Positions 1-12,810 of a stretch of 64,000 nucleotides of DNA are shown here, piece after piece (position 1 is the stretch's first letter; the number at the start of each line of letters is the position of its first letter). Location of the stretch: positions 1 through 64,000 of the forward strand of contig WNNJ02003024.1 of the NCBI GenBank assembly GCA_012934845.2, written 5' to 3'. The DNA is from Pomphorhynchus laevis (taxonomy: Eukaryota > Acanthocephala > Palaeacanthocephala > Echinorhynchida > Pomphorhynchidae). The translations under genes and the position numbers were made by a program. Below the pieces are notes generated by a model. The model was not told the DNA's origin, made no database searches, and saw only the letters and a list, made by a program, of their open reading frames with translations.

Positions 1-540
1 TGAGGGTGATAGGTCAATCATGATATGTTTCTGTAGACTATCAATTTTTAATTTCTCGTATATTTTCAAGTCATACGTACAAAGCTTATTAACGTACTAC
101 TCTGAAGTTTTGTGTCCTCAATCTATAAGCGAGGATATCCAAATCGGAAGGACCCCAAATTCTTTGAGGTGTTACGTAAAACCTCGAAGAATTCTTTCCA
201 ACCAATAAGTTCCTTGCGTGTACACGAAAAATCGAAGGTGCTGCATACTAGGTTAATGGCCTAATTAAGGCAAATGACCTAGACATCCATGAGTTAAATA
301 AGAGAAACTGATCTTCACAACATACCACAAAAGCCTTTCGGTTTGTATATGCAGTAGGTGTTTAATTTAATTTTGAAATTACCCTGAATTAATACATAAA
401 TCTTTAAAACTACAACATTCTTGAATAGGATCATGGCCTAAAAATGCTCTGTAGCCAAATTATTGCGATCAAACCTCAATACACTGAAATATTTGAAGTA
501 CTCAAGTGTCTTTGGTCTAAGACTGTATAATATTTAAGTT
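1..540. other. No gene recognised
   Basis: AT-rich sequence without a convincing exon, repeat or RNA gene. A 62-codon open frame at the start (plus strand) has no recognisable motif and no codon bias that sets it apart. Confidence 0.5.
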
Positions 541-870
541 ATCCTGAAAAACCTACTTGGCATTGATGTTCTCTATCACCTTCCACAAATTAATGTCGTC
601 TGCAAATGTAAAAATACATCCCCTTAACTTATTTAAAAGAGTGTTGATAAATATATTAAATAGTAGCAGCCTTAGTAATGATCCCGGATGAACACCTGGT
701 ATGACAATACGGGAGCGCGATACGTGTTAACTCACACGCACTTTAAATGACCGATATACTAGAAAATTATCTATCCAGACAATAATAAGACGAGTGACTC
801 CTTATGGCTAGAGATTAATTAGCATCTTGTCATGTGGGATCCTGTGTTACTAATTCAGTGCTATCTGAAG
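540..870 (-). pseudogene. LINE reverse transcriptase fragment
   Basis: Read on the minus strand this holds a decayed reverse transcriptase core: a stretch like W-I-D-N-F-L followed by the B-motif region (P-G-V-H-P-G-S-L-L) and the catalytic C-motif in the form FADDINLW. These blocks and their spacing are those of APE-type non-LTR retrotransposons. At least one in-frame stop is present and neither end of an ORF survives. It lies beside the Ty3 fossil that begins near 952; the LINE endonuclease piece at 5215-5600, same strand, may be the upstream half of the same insertion, split by that fossil. Clade not assigned. Confidence 0.6.
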
Positions 871-951
871 TGATGAATAACTAATCTGGTAAAACACTGG
901 CTCTATTGATATAGGACCAAAATCTTTTTTTGAGGGGTAGAGTAAATACTT

Positions 952-1086
952 TGTGTGATTAGCATTTCAAAGCGACGTTTATTAAGTTTACTAAAGCTAA
1001 ACTGGTAACTTTCTTAAACTTATACAAAAACAGTGAAATAACAATAAATGAGTTAGCACTAAATATGAGTATAGAATATCACAACA
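952..1086 (-). repeat. Probable 3' LTR of Ty3 fossil C
   Basis: Starts (minus strand) with TGTTGTGATATT at 1086 and shares a 20-bp core, AACAATAAATGAGTTAGCAC on the plus strand, with the copy at 4994-5086. It follows a purine-rich tract. The outer edge near 952 is a guess; no clear target duplication was found. Confidence 0.5.
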
Positions 1087-1844
1087 TTCTTCCCTTGTCA
1101 GTCGAATTAATAATCACGAGAAAACGTAATCGTCAAGTTATATAGTTTTCGCTTCTTTCGCTTCCTATTAAATTCCAAGGTATTCTCATCAAGAAACGTA
1201 TTCACGTACTCATTCATGTACATTTCATCTGGGCTGAACTGATTACATAGAAAGCTGTCGCGAGGAACTCCATCCTTTTGTTCTAAAATGTACTTTCATT
1301 TTCTGGTCAAGCCATCACCAAATTTTTAGTCTGCCCAAAATCCCTATTATTTGCCTGGCAGCTGTTGCTTTAGCTATCAAAAATATGATAATTAGTTACT
1401 ATCTCGGGATTTGCCTGATGGCGACTATTAATTAGCGTACTTCGACCATTTTCTCTTCTTATAATAGAATAGTTTGGATTCAGTTGCAGTAATGTTGTTT
1501 TAAGCAGGTGGATGGAATTTGTGTTTACGATCAAATTTACGAACAAAAGCTGGACTTTTTGTGTAAGCTAGTGCGTACGACTACTTTGCGAAGTTACTTT
1601 TAGCGTATATGTTAAGATACGATTATAAAGAGCACACCCGGCAGCCGAGCACATGAGAGCTCGATCAATCAGCAACGGATAAAGACTGATAATGTAAACC
1701 GGGTTGAATAGCTCGCTGAATAGTCATATTCAGTATCTTCCCTTGTCCATTACCACGGGGATTATATGGAGTTGAATGAGTCATAATAATACCATGTTTG
1801 ATTAAAAATTGACTTATCTCAGTTGATGTTAAACCCGCACATCG

Positions 1845-2160
1845 CATACATGATATTGCAATTTCTGCATCCAACTGTCATTCTTATATCAACAAGCGTA
1901 TCTCCCATCTTCGTCTAGTTTTAAACCCAGACAAGTCTAAAATAATGTGGATCCTCCCCTGTCAACTTAAAATATCTCCCCCTATCTTTTGCCTCATCAA
2001 TCATCCCTGAAATCCACAATCTCACTTTCTTAGGATTCCATTTCGATGATCACTTTTTCCATAACCCTTCGTCCGCGAAAAGGTCCGATGGTCTAACTTA
2101 ATTCCCCGTGACATCCGCCGTATCCGCCCTCTTATCGACTTCCGTTCCTGTATGTCTCTT
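1845..2160 (+). pseudogene. L2/CR1-like LINE fragment
   Basis: This region aligns by eye with 2805-3120 of the next copy: shared blocks include the D-K-S-K-I-M-W-I segment that follows the catalytic YADD in this family. It is a 3' reverse transcriptase piece inserted in the integrase region of Ty3 fossil C, with several frame breaks. Together with the next feature it may be one rearranged insertion or two successive ones. Confidence 0.6.
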
Positions 2161-2414
2161 CTTTCATCGATTCTTTTCCCTAAAATCGAGACAATTCATT
2201 AAAATCTGCGTTGGCTGAACATATTTGCCAAATCTCCAAAATCTACAACATACCGCGTTGTCTGAACATATCCGCCTATAAATATCTTTTAAGCTTCTAA
2301 CGTAACTTGAAAACAATAATCCTAAGTATTTAAATTCACTCACATTAAATGGTATCTTTTAAATGGTGTCTTCAGACAATATATGATAAAACCTCACCTG
2401 CCGATCACCTGCCT

Positions 2415-3672
2415 ACCCCCATACTTAGAATCGTCGACATCATCGACCACTCAATCCTCCTTTCTCGCCTTCGTCATCGTCGACACCTTCGACATCGTTG
2501 ACCACCTTCGACATCGTCGACCACTCAATCCTCCTTTCTCGCCTTCGTTATGATAATGGATTTTATTCCTCCTCCGTAGCATGGTTTGCCTCATATCTAT
2601 CTGACCGTTCTCCCCGAGTCTGTTCAAATTCATCATCCTCTCCTCTCATCCCTATTTTCTGCGGGCTCCCACAAGGTTCAGTTCAAGGCACATGCTTTTC
2701 TCTTTTCTACTCTGCGATCTCTCTCCAGTTATCAAACCTTACTCCTTTAACGTAATGCAATACGCCGATGACAGCCTCATATATGCTCATGCACTCGCAC
2801 ATCACATACACGATATCGCAATTTCTGCATCCAACTGTCTTTCTTCTATCTTCAAACGTCCCTCCCATCTTTGTATCGTTCTAAACACAGACAAGTCCAA
2901 AATAATGTGGATCTTCCCCCATCAACCTAACATATCTCCTCCCCCTGTATCTTTTGCCTCATCAATAATCCCCATAGTCCACAATCTCACTTTCTTAGTA
3001 TTCCATTTCGATGATCACCTTTCCCTTAAACCGTTCGTCCGCGACAAGGTCCGCTCGTCTAACTTAATTCTTCGTGACATCCGCCTTATCCAACCCCTTA
3101 TCGACTTCCGTTCCTGAATGTATCATTTTTCATCGCTACTTTGCGCTTAAATTAATTAATGCCTTAGTCTTTTCGCCAATTCTCCAAAATCCATCATCTT
3201 ACCCCTACAACGCATCATCAGCTCCGCCGTTCAAGTGCTCCTACGTCTCCGTCGCTTTGGTCATACATCCGCATATCTTGCTCAACTCTCCTGGCCTACC
3301 ATCCACATTCGCATACAACTCCGCCTTCTCGTAACTTTTCGTCTCATCGCTGTCGGCTCCCCATCGTTCATCAACCTTTCTTTCTTAGACGACACTCGCC
3401 CCACCTCTCTCTATCACTGCGTTCCCGTAATTCCCTCTTACTTTACGTTCCCAATCACTCTAAACACTACGGTCTCCGATCCTTCCCCTTCACCGCCTCA
3501 CTCGCCTGGAATCAGCTCCCTCGCGACATCCGCCGCGCTCCCTCCTTTAATACATTCAAATACCGCCTCCGTACCTACCTTCGCCACACTTGATTTAGAT
3601 TTTTCTTCTTTTTTGTGGTCATGTAAGCGTGTGCCGGCACGCATTTCCAAGTAAAAATAAATCTGTTTTTTA
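2415..3672 (+). mobile_element. L2/CR1-like LINE, 5'-truncated copy
   Basis: A 5'-truncated non-LTR retrotransposon. Reverse transcriptase blocks run from F-D-I-V-D-H-S-I-L-L (motif A) through C-G-L-P-Q-G-S-V (motif B) to Q-Y-A-D-D-S-L-I-Y (motif C, about 2758-2790), then the thumb and a C-terminal region ending near 3590. These are typical of the L2/CR1/Jockey group. The reading frame is broken several times. The 3' end, an AAAATAAATCT-like tail after a GTAAGCGTG(T/C)GC block, recurs at 21240-21280, 53907-53960 and 61285-61330, so the family is represented at least four times here. A short tandem duplication (a GTCGACCACTCAATCC-like stretch at about 2435-2535) lies at the 5' end. The right edge cuts the integrase of Ty3 fossil C, showing the LINE is the younger insertion. 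Confidence 0.75.
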
Positions 3673-4993
3673 ACTGTGAGTAAATAAGGTCGATTGGACG
3701 AATATGGCAAAATAACACTTGATGCACATTAAAAGTCTTTCCATAGGGACTTGAGCCTAAATAATAAGAGCATCTGGTGGTTTATAAAATCACGGTTTTA
3801 GTATGACACAACTTCGACAACTTCCATTGACTTTGCGTACGTCTTGTAAGGAGTAAAGAAGGTTGTTTGACTTGACGTAATGTGTCAATCGATATATTCC
3901 TGGATGGCATTGTTTCTTATGTATTTTCTCATGCTCGTTTTTCAATATTGTTATGAAGCATATTCCGCAAACATCTTGTGACAAGCAATCTGCAACAACG
4001 TTTAATTGTCCCGGTCGATACACAATGTCAAAACGGAATTTATCTAAATATAATGTTCATCATTGAACATTTTTTATTTGTACTACATGTGTCGTGTAAA
4101 GTATATTAACTGATATGCTGATTAAGTGATATATCTTGTAGGAATATTGGTAGCGTTAAATGGGACAAACGTATGGTAGATGCTAGAACAACCATTGAAT
4201 ATTCATTACAGCTTCTGACTACCTGCGCAATGTGTCTAACTTTCCCACTTTCTTACAATAAAAGGTTCTTATTGAACATTTAACACGCACATGGCTATTT
4301 GTGCTACCCTATAAAAAACACCTCTAAAGTTTCGAAATGCTCACTGCAGTAGTGGTATTTGCTGAATGATCTGATAAGATAATATCCATACTAAGACTTG
4401 GATTATTGGTATCGACCGAGTCATCCCCTAATAGCCGGGTAGTTGCAAGAAACTGTTAACAATTTGCTGCATAACGTTCTGCCTGCTCAGCGGCTTTTGA
4501 CTGAGTGCATGCTATTGGAAGATCAAGTGCAGCGTTTAAAATTAACAGTTCCCTTGTCTTGTTTGCTCTAAGCCAGATGATGAAGTCGTAACTAAACCTC
4601 GTCTCGATGATCATCAGTAGTGACAGCTTCAAAGTTGCATGCAACTTTAACGCTTTGAAATAATGTGGTACATTCTCCGTATATCGTTGAAGCACTAACG
4701 ACAAAAGATATCTGTTATATACAATATTCGACGATCGATCGAACATTTCCTTTAAAATAGCAATAGCTACCTCGTAATTTTGAGCAGGTTGTAACGGTTT
4801 GAATAAGGATACAAAAACGAAATTGTACAAAATTCTCAACTTATCGTTGTCATATGCGTTCAGATATTGCATTAACCATTCAAATGTATGAAACCATTGC
4901 CTCCAAACATCTAAGGCATCTGGGTCCCCGGAAATCGCATTGAGCTTGCGTTGCTGTAAGTGCATATCTCATTGACATTGTAAGTGAGATGAA

Positions 4994-5086
4994 TGTGTAA
5001 AATCGTTGTTAACAAATCCTGCAGCTGATTGTATCGTTGAACTAACAATAAATGAGTTAGCACAAAAAGTGAACAATATCACAACA
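4994..5086 (-). repeat. Probable 5' LTR of Ty3 fossil C
   Basis: Counterpart of the LTR remnant at 952-1086, with the same TGTTGTGATATT start and the same 20-bp core but otherwise diverged. The Gag-like region begins close behind it, so the leader is short. Confidence 0.5.
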
Positions 5087-5214
5087 ACTAGAATGATATT
5101 TATGAACCCTTCTGCGTACTTGTCGTAGTGGTCAAACTTATCGGAAAGAGTAACTAATGCCGAGGTAATAACATGGCAGTGTTCCTTATACTTTGTCACC
5201 TGAGCTATAGAAAT

Positions 5215-5600
5215 TGGTCTTTGAAGTACATTCAAGTATACTTCGTACATTGATAGCACGCCAAGATCTTTTCATTATTACCAGTTCTAAATCATCAATA
5301 GAGTTATCAGAACAATGCGTGAAAGCAAATGAGATCAAACAACGATCACTACAGCCAAGGGGGCAATGGTGGTCTATGCTGTGGACATTGGTAACTTACT
5401 TGGAAAACAAAAGATTACGGAGAGATTCATGCTGATCAACAAACCAAGTGGGTGTCTCAACATGATGTTTGAGCAATAGGTCATTGGATATAAAACTCCA
5501 CATGGACACATCATATTTATGTTATCTCACAAAATGTAATTTCCTGATCAACCAGCCCCTGAAATATTACAGTCACCTACAAAGTGAAAAACGCACTACG
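5215..5600 (-). pseudogene. LINE endonuclease fragment
   Basis: On the minus strand, a run resembling the C-terminal half of an APE-type endonuclease: L-L-L-K-H-H-V-E-T-P-T followed after about 30 residues by P-L-G-C-S-D-R-C-L-I-S-F, the block that ends the catalytic domain (normally S-D-H). The histidine position reads R and stops interrupt the frame, so it is dead. Same strand as the reverse transcriptase scrap at 540-870. Confidence 0.55.
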
Positions 5601-8600
5601 CTCGGCAGATTCTTATAGCAAAGAACAAGATCATCACAGATAATGCCAGACTTGGGCGACCTAAAACCCAAGTAGTCTAAATGATCTATTATTAATGGCT
5701 TAAATGACCTATTATTAATGACTTATATGTAGATCGAAGAGCGACGGATCAACAAATTATGTCTTACTATTCTTCAGAATTACTGACTGTTTTTCGTTAA
5801 AAATAAAATCAACTGATTACACAATATGACGATGAACGCAGATACATTCGAAAATTCCTTAAATAAATTTATATTTTGTTAATTTATTTTATGTTATTGT
5901 TTCAACGAGAGTAAAATATTTTGAATAAATCAGATGCGCTTGGCATTGTCAGCAACGACAATCGCCAATGCGCGAGCAATTTAGATATCAATGGAACATA
6001 AGGTTAGTATTCTATTAAAACTGGTTATGAATAAATCAATAAATAATTTAGTGTCTGGATACGTACAAATTCTGATAATGTATGCAAAAATATATATGGA
6101 GGAATATATTGACAAGTTATATTGACATAAATTGTTGTATTGGAAATAGTAGACATGATATTTATATTATTAGACGATATATTACCTTTAAAGTTCACTT
6201 AATGTCGAGTAAAATTATCAATTGCGACAAAAAAAAACATTTAGATTTTCTGTTATAATGAGAACCAAAGCCGTTCTTATAAAAATATTAATAATTATAG
6301 AGCCATTACAAAAACACCGATTTTGTATTTTGCATGTTAACAGAACTATCTTCAGTAAAAAAACGCGATCAATTATTATTTACAGGCAGATAGTCCATAG
6401 GCTGTTTAGTCTATCACAAAATAATACTAATTATCTCAAAGGGTACAACAAAAACAAGCATTGTTGTACATGCTCATTTATCAATTGACAAATCTAAACT
6501 TTGAAAATAAAGAAGAAGGGGTTATAGCGATGTCCTCTGGTAAAACATTCATTGATACTCCGGTATGCATGATCAATCAAATTCTGTAAGTTTTCCTGGT
6601 ACCAACTTACACAAGATAAATAAATAGTGTAGTTGCTCTGTTTACAGGGATATCTGATACCAATAAAACAAGGTAAAGTACTGCTCCCTCAAGTTAAAGT
6701 TGGTAATTTCCACTGTGTCCTCTGGAAAGACATCGCAGCAATGAACCCGACGACAAAAAGAGCCGCAACACCAAGAAACAGTATGTGATATATAAAAGCA
6801 ATTCCAGGTTAACTATATAGTCCAGTACTCTAAGTGGGGCATTGTAAGGGTATAATAGAGCTAGGTAAGTATTTTCGACAAATGCAAAAATGCATTTTTA
6901 TACGATAGCGCTCTTAAATAAACTATTTTTATAATACAAATTATTAAGAAATTATATACTCTTATAAAAGATTATATACTCTTTTTAATACTGATAAATT
7001 ATTATAAGTAAACTATAATAATACATAATTTATTTGAAGTGGCTTTTGCGATCAAATGATCGCTTGCTAGTTCACTAAATAACTGACACGAGAATTGTAC
7101 ATACATAACAAAGCTACCAGAATTTAAAAACAGAACAAATGAACACTTGGTAGCGAAGATTAAGAATGTGAGGATAAGAAACTTGAAAATGCAAAAGGTC
7201 CAGAGAAGAACTATGTAAATAATAAGGCGAGTTAATTTTGTAAATGTGAAATTTAAGACGGAGTAAACGGAAATCGATACGTTGGATATATCGAACAAGC
7301 GAAGTATACGGAAATGGAAATATGGTCAAAGGACAAAGGCCCAAATGAATATGAGTAGATGTGCTTAAATACGTTATAGAGGTAAAGTTGGTATCAGAGA
7401 AAGTGACGATGAAGTGGAGTCAATCTTCGTGCAAAGTAAATCGAAAATAAGAGTAAAGCAAGTTTGGAAATTTATGACCTTCGAATACGTCGAACATCTC
7501 TAAGGAGTAAGATATTTTGGTATACGTAAAGTTTAAACCCCATCATGACTTTCGTCGTATTTTTAAATTACCGGTAGCGAACACTGTTGCTGGTTATTTT
7601 AAAATCACATTAGCATTATTCTCCAAATTATTGGATAAGCATTTCCTTCAATTAATAATAATTTTTTACAAAAATAGTTATAATGAATATACTATAAATA
7701 TTTAATCTAACAAGAATTTTAAAGAATTGAAATGAGTTTTGAAAAGTAAAATGAAAACTTGTATCATTAAAGCTGCATCTCATTGCGTTCAATTAAAATG
7801 ATTATGTATAATACACCCTCTAAGGAGCACGATTTAAAAATCATAATTCAAGTAATTCGTAAATTATCTGTGTCGTATTTATTAAGTATTATTTTTAGGT
7901 ACGATTCACAAACACTTAAAAAATTATAAATCAAAGCAGCTCGTTCTGAAGCCGTGCAAAGGTTAAGTAATATGAATTTAACAAGATGTGTTCTGAAATT
8001 TGCCTATGGATAATATGATTTAGTGTTTTACTTACAATAGACAAGTTGAAATTTTTAAAACTACAAAACCGACCAAATTGTTAAGCCAACAAAAATTTTT
8101 AATGGCCGTATCCCTACTAATAGATGTCAGCTAAGTCGTTGGCTATATAACCAAAAAAAGTGAAAAAACTGTTAAATACAGTTAAAATATCATCGATATA
8201 TTTTATTTATTATAAATTTATTATTAATGTGATAATGAAGTCGGTGAAAAATAAATGACATGATTAGTTGGAAGTGAAGATTATGAATATGAAGATAAGA
8301 CGCTTGAAACATGTGAAGGGCGTAAAATAAATGTAAATTATAAATCGTTTTATAATGATTCCAAAACAATTCAGTATATTGAGAAGATAAACGATGTTTT
8401 TGTTACGACAGCGTCGGGTACTGATATTTATTCCACATTATATTTTTAATAATAGTGCATCCGTTGATTACACAACATACATGTTGTCTAAAATTATTTA
8501 TGATTATAGACAAACTAATGTTCACAGCATTCATTCACAAATGCTGTGAACACCAAGTGTTGCAGAATATTGCTACTCGGTTGGTAAAAGTGATAATCAA

Positions 8601-9060
8601 TTTTCATTGTTCGGATTCAAGAGTAGTTTTTTCAATAGACACTGGAAAAATGTCGTCAAATGGTAAACGGTTATTTTTCTTGTAGTGATAGCACGTTTAA
8701 AATCAGAATAGCTAAAAATTTAGCTAAAATGACAACAAAAATATATTAATTATTAATTATTTAATTATTAATATTAATTTATTTTTATTTTCATATGTTA
8801 ATTTAATCGCTATTACTAATACCTCATTCTAAAGACGAACACAAAACATTTAACTTAAGTGATTATAGTGATTATAGTTTGTGTTTCGTATCGATATGTA
8901 GAGATTATTTGAGCATTTACTCGACTGGATTACCATTATTTTTTTTCTAAATTCTATATTTTAAATTAATGCAGATTAATTTCACTTAAACTACGAGTTT
9001 AAAGTTAATTATTACAAATATAAATCTAAATAAATTCGGAAATTTCTTACCAGTGGATTG
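5600..9060. other. Gene-poor AT-rich stretch
   Basis: No gene can be supported. Around 6520-6770 there is a short region with higher GC, a GTAAGT donor at 6588 and a TTTACAG acceptor near 6650, but the joined frame stops after a few codons, so no exon is called. At 7000-7500 the plus strand is purine-rich and gives only broken frames. Remaining sequence is AT-rich with no repeats that stood out. Confidence 0.4.
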
Positions 9061-9400
9061 GTAATTATTAATAATTTTGATATTAATAACTTTGATTATT
9101 AATATTAATAACTTTGATTATTTGATTATTAATAACTTCAGTAATTTTCTGAAGATGCTAACAATGTTTGATATATCGCTAGATGCTAGCGATATATCAA
9201 ACATAATTACGTATTTCCTTTGATCCAGCTCCAATTAATAATAATTAATTAACAATTATTACTAATTATTTATTAATTATTAATAATTAATCACGATAAT
9301 AATTAATAAATTTATTATTAATTAATTATTAATTACGAATTATTAATCGACATAAAGCTTGATTAAAATTAATATTTATTAATAATAAATATTATCAGTC
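9060..9400. repeat. TTAATAA-type low-complexity with one satellite-like unit
   Basis: Degenerate ATTAATAATTAAT repeats surround one unit (about 9133-9240) related to the 93-bp minisatellite at 33.1 and 44.0 kb: it has the same TTTTCTGAAGATGCTAAC start and CCTTTGATCCAGCTCCAAT end. Its middle is a perfect 19-bp inverted repeat (9164-9182 with 9186-9204, 3-nt loop). Confidence 0.75.
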
Positions 9401-10360
9401 AAGATTGGTAGCATTGTATGAAGGTGATACTATATTAAATGAAATCATTGAATTTTGCAAATTTCCTTATCCGGCGTAGAAAACAACGACGATATGAGTT
9501 TGAATTACAAAACATCATTTTATGAATTCACTGTAAATATTATGTTGTAGTCCGCTCACGGTTTTATTAATTAATTCGGTACATTTATGCAGTTAGTTGA
9601 TAATAAAAAAATTTATTGAACAAATATTATGATTTTTTAAACTGGGGAATTTTATTGTACCCTTTCGTTAATATGATTATTTGTATGTCGTATTAGCATT
9701 TTAACTAATAAGGTTGAAATGGCAATCAAAGGCATCGACGATTTTAATATCAGTGAATAGGCCTTTTCCTGAGACCTTAATAGATGTTAAAAGCGCCTTG
9801 AATCTAGTCGAACCAGACAAAGTAGCATTAGGCAAACCTTCTATTAATCCTTCTAATATACTCGTATCAGTGGCTAACACTTTTGTATTTTTTTACAAAA
9901 TAAGATAATTCACGACGTTCGGCATTTATGTTCAAAATAAATTGACAGAAATCTTAAACTTTATGTATTAAAATTGACCATTCACATCTGTTTAAATTAT
10001 AGGATGACAATATTCGACTAATCACAGCAAAATCGAGGATAAACAGTCCAAATAAAGAAGAAATTATTGAAAATTGGATCTGTCAGCTGGATATTATTTA
10101 TTATTCACAAAAAATTTCACTTTATAACTTAAATAAATTTTTAATAATATTTTGTTGTTTAGTATATTAAAATGGTAAAATTATAAAAACAAAAAATCCA
10201 TTAAATTTACTTGAAAATTAGCAGAAAAATAATGTCATATCAAAAATACATAGTTTTAGTATTTCTGACAGAGGTTATATTACCGGGAAAACAAAGTCCA
10301 CATGTTAATATGTTAGTAGAATAAAAATGTTAGTAAATAAATGTTAGTAGAACAAATCAG
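9400..10360. other. No feature recognised
   Basis: AT-rich sequence; a 64-codon frame at 9714-9908 has no recognisable motif. Nothing else stands out. Confidence 0.4.
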
Positions 10361-10600
10361 ATCAGCTAACTGAGTTAACGTTTTTTTATATTATTTATAA
10401 ATTAAAAAATAAGGCTAAATAAATTTAAATAATTAAGTGATAAAAAATTAAATCCATAGAAATAATTATAAATAATAAATAATTGTTATATAAGATTTTA
10501 TATAACTTATATCAAATTAAAAAAAAATTATTATAAAATAAAAGTCAATTTTTATGAATTGACTGATAAATTTATATTTATTATGAATTGACTTTATATT
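10361..10600 (-). mobile_element. Naiad-type 3' tail fragment
   Basis: Matches the 3' end of the Naiad-type element at 38641-38840 in the same orientation: AGCTAACTGAG near the edge, then the ATAAGATTTTATATAA block and TTTTTATGAATTGACTGA. No coding part is attached, as expected for a severely 5'-truncated copy. Confidence 0.6.
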
Positions 10601-10639
10601 TTATGAATTTTATGAATTGGCTAACTATTTATAATAGTT

Positions 10640-11880
10640 ACTAATTCTGTTAATGTCTTACTGCACAGAATAACTATTTTGTACTTCTGCTATAAACAAC
10701 GTTAATCCACTTGTTCTTTCACTTTTAGCCCGATTACAGTTCTCGAAAATGAACTTGTTAGATCAAAAATTAGTGTCCTATCGAATTCATTTATAAAATG
10801 TATAATAAACCAACAATGTTCACCTTTTATTACAGTCTTATTCAAATTGTAAGCAAGACAGGGTTGATTCAAAAATTGTAAGCACGACAGGATTGTATCA
10901 AAAATTGCAAGCAAAATTGTTGATTTTGATAATCAATGAGCTATAATTAAAGGTAGTTGAGTTAATTAATATGGGTTTAATAAGTTATACTTAATAAAAG
11001 GCAGTAACTGTTCCGTTTAGCAAAACATAGTTGTAAATCTAAAACTGTCTGTCTTAATTGAAATTATGTCTAATGACACGAGTATATTCAAAACAGAATC
11101 TACTCTATTGACATGAAATGAAATAAATAATCACCCGTTATGGTGTTACGTTTACCTTTATGATCGAATGCTCACATACCTGGTGTCGTTCTTTTCTTGA
11201 CACGGTAACCAATTTGCATGAATATCTTATTATTGCTTCGTGATTCATGTGAATTTATCTTTGCTGAGAGTTAAACTCTAGTAGTATTTGATATTTTAAA
11301 ATATAATGCAATTAGTCGAACGACACGGGTTTTTCACTTTCGTGATTATTTTGCACTTGACCATTGAAAATAGTGCGTGGTAAAACGAATAACGGAAAAC
11401 ATTTTATTTTGATTGTTTGTTAATTCAATTTTATTTATGATTCAGCTATACTATATTTAGCATCATCCGTTTAAATATCATGTCAATGTTTGCTTTTACA
11501 TTTTATTCAATTACGTGAATTAAGATTTATTGTTTGTAGTTGAGACCACTAATATTCATTTGACAAACTGAATATAAACGTTTAATTTAATATTCGTCAT
11601 TCTATGTGAGAGGAAACGTGTTGCATCGACGAATAATGTCGAGATGACTAAATGCAATCATAATTAAGTGATAATTACAAAACAATTTAAGACAATTTTG
11701 TAATTAAATTTCTTTTAGCCACACAACTTGAACCAATACCATTGCATCAATTATCACAATAAAATCAGACTGAGGCGATAGTTTGTTGTGACAAAGATAT
11801 ACCAAATTATACATTTAAAGTAAATATTCAAGTTCTTTGTATGAATTTTGTTAAAATACATATATTTGTAGTAACGTCAT
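10640..11880. other. No feature recognised
   Basis: AT-rich sequence without supported genes. A short duplication (TTCAAAAATTGTAAGCA-like) occurs at about 10868-10912. Confidence 0.4.
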
Positions 11881-12810
11881 TTTTAAATAATAAATAATTA
11901 TAAATAATTAAAAAACTTTTATAAGATTTTGTATAATTTATATCAAGTTAAAATTTAAAATACAAATCAATTTTTATGAATTGACTGATATATAACTAAT
12001 ATATATTGACTAATATATAATATATTTATTAGTTAAATAATTTAATAGACGCATATTTTAAATTAGGTTACTATATACATTACATTAATATCAATTAAAA
12101 CTTCATTTAATTTATATCGTAAAGATGACATATTTAAATTTACAAGAAACATATTTTTGCATGAGCATTCATGCATACCATATAATATAAAATATAATAC
12201 ATTAAATAATGAAATTTTAAGAATTGCAACAATATGTAATGATATTGATTTTCTTCAAAATCATTTAAATAATTTAATATATACATATTTTAAACTAGGT
12301 TACTATAAAAATAACATCAAGCAGAAAATAGTAAAATATATAAATCAACACAATAATATAAAGAATAAATTTAAACTCTTAAGTGGCAAATTTTTATGGA
12401 TGGATAATAAATAATATACTTTGTATTAGAATAAGATCCACTAGAAAATCGAATTTCATCAGAGGAAATACGTCATCATAGTACGTCATTATACGTCATT
12501 ATCAAATACGTCAAGATATTATATTTGATATTATATGGGTATGCATGTGAAGACTCATACAAAAATATGTTTCTTGTAAATTTAAATGCGTCATCTTTAC
12601 GATATAAATTAATAGTACTTTTAGTTAATGTTACTTTAATGTTCATATCTAGATATATTCCTTATTAATCATTAATATTGGGTTTATTAAGAATTAGGCT
12701 TTCTGGATAAATTTGTTCACTTATTAAATAAAAATTATTAGAATTAAATACACATATATAATAAAAATATCGAAACATGTATTTTTGATCTTTATATAGT
12801 TTTATTATAG
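11880..12810. mobile_element. Rearranged Naiad-type fragments, mixed orientation
   Basis: Three pieces of the Naiad-type element lie together. About 11885-12010 matches the 3' tail in minus orientation. About 12110-12500 is the plus-strand C-terminal end of the reverse transcriptase (85 codons at 12157-12414 ending L-W-M-D-N-K and a stop, as in the copy at 39006) with part of the 3' UTR. About 12530-12805 is the reverse transcriptase again, on the minus strand. Head-to-head and inverted compound insertions of this sort are known for Penelope-like elements. Confidence 0.7.

Larger units (their letters stand above)
952..5086 (-). mobile_element. Ty3-type LTR retrotransposon fossil (C)
   Basis: A broken Ty3-type element on the minus strand. 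Recognisable parts, in element order: a Gag-like region (about 4970-4456, with the D-P-x-x-x-x-W-R-x-W and long helical pattern of arthropod Ty3 Gag), a short RNase H to integrase segment with the H-P-G-I zinc-binding region (about 4023-3790), and integrase core and tail pieces (about 3780-3675 and 1840-1100). Protease and most of the reverse transcriptase are gone. LTR remnants at 952-1086 and 4994-5086 share TGTTGTGATATT at their element-5' end and a 20-bp core. A purine-rich tract precedes the 3' LTR. L2/CR1-like LINE pieces sit inside the integrase. Strongly decayed, many breaks; old. Confidence 0.7.

Noticed and set aside
4994-5259. Membrane or envelope-like protein in Ty3 fossil C
   Set aside because: The hydrophobic frame crosses the LTR and flanking LINE scrap, so it is a chance reading.
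6520-6770. Intron-exon structure with good GTAAGT and TTTACAG sites
   Set aside because: The joined frame reaches a stop after two codons and no other frame is open on both sides.
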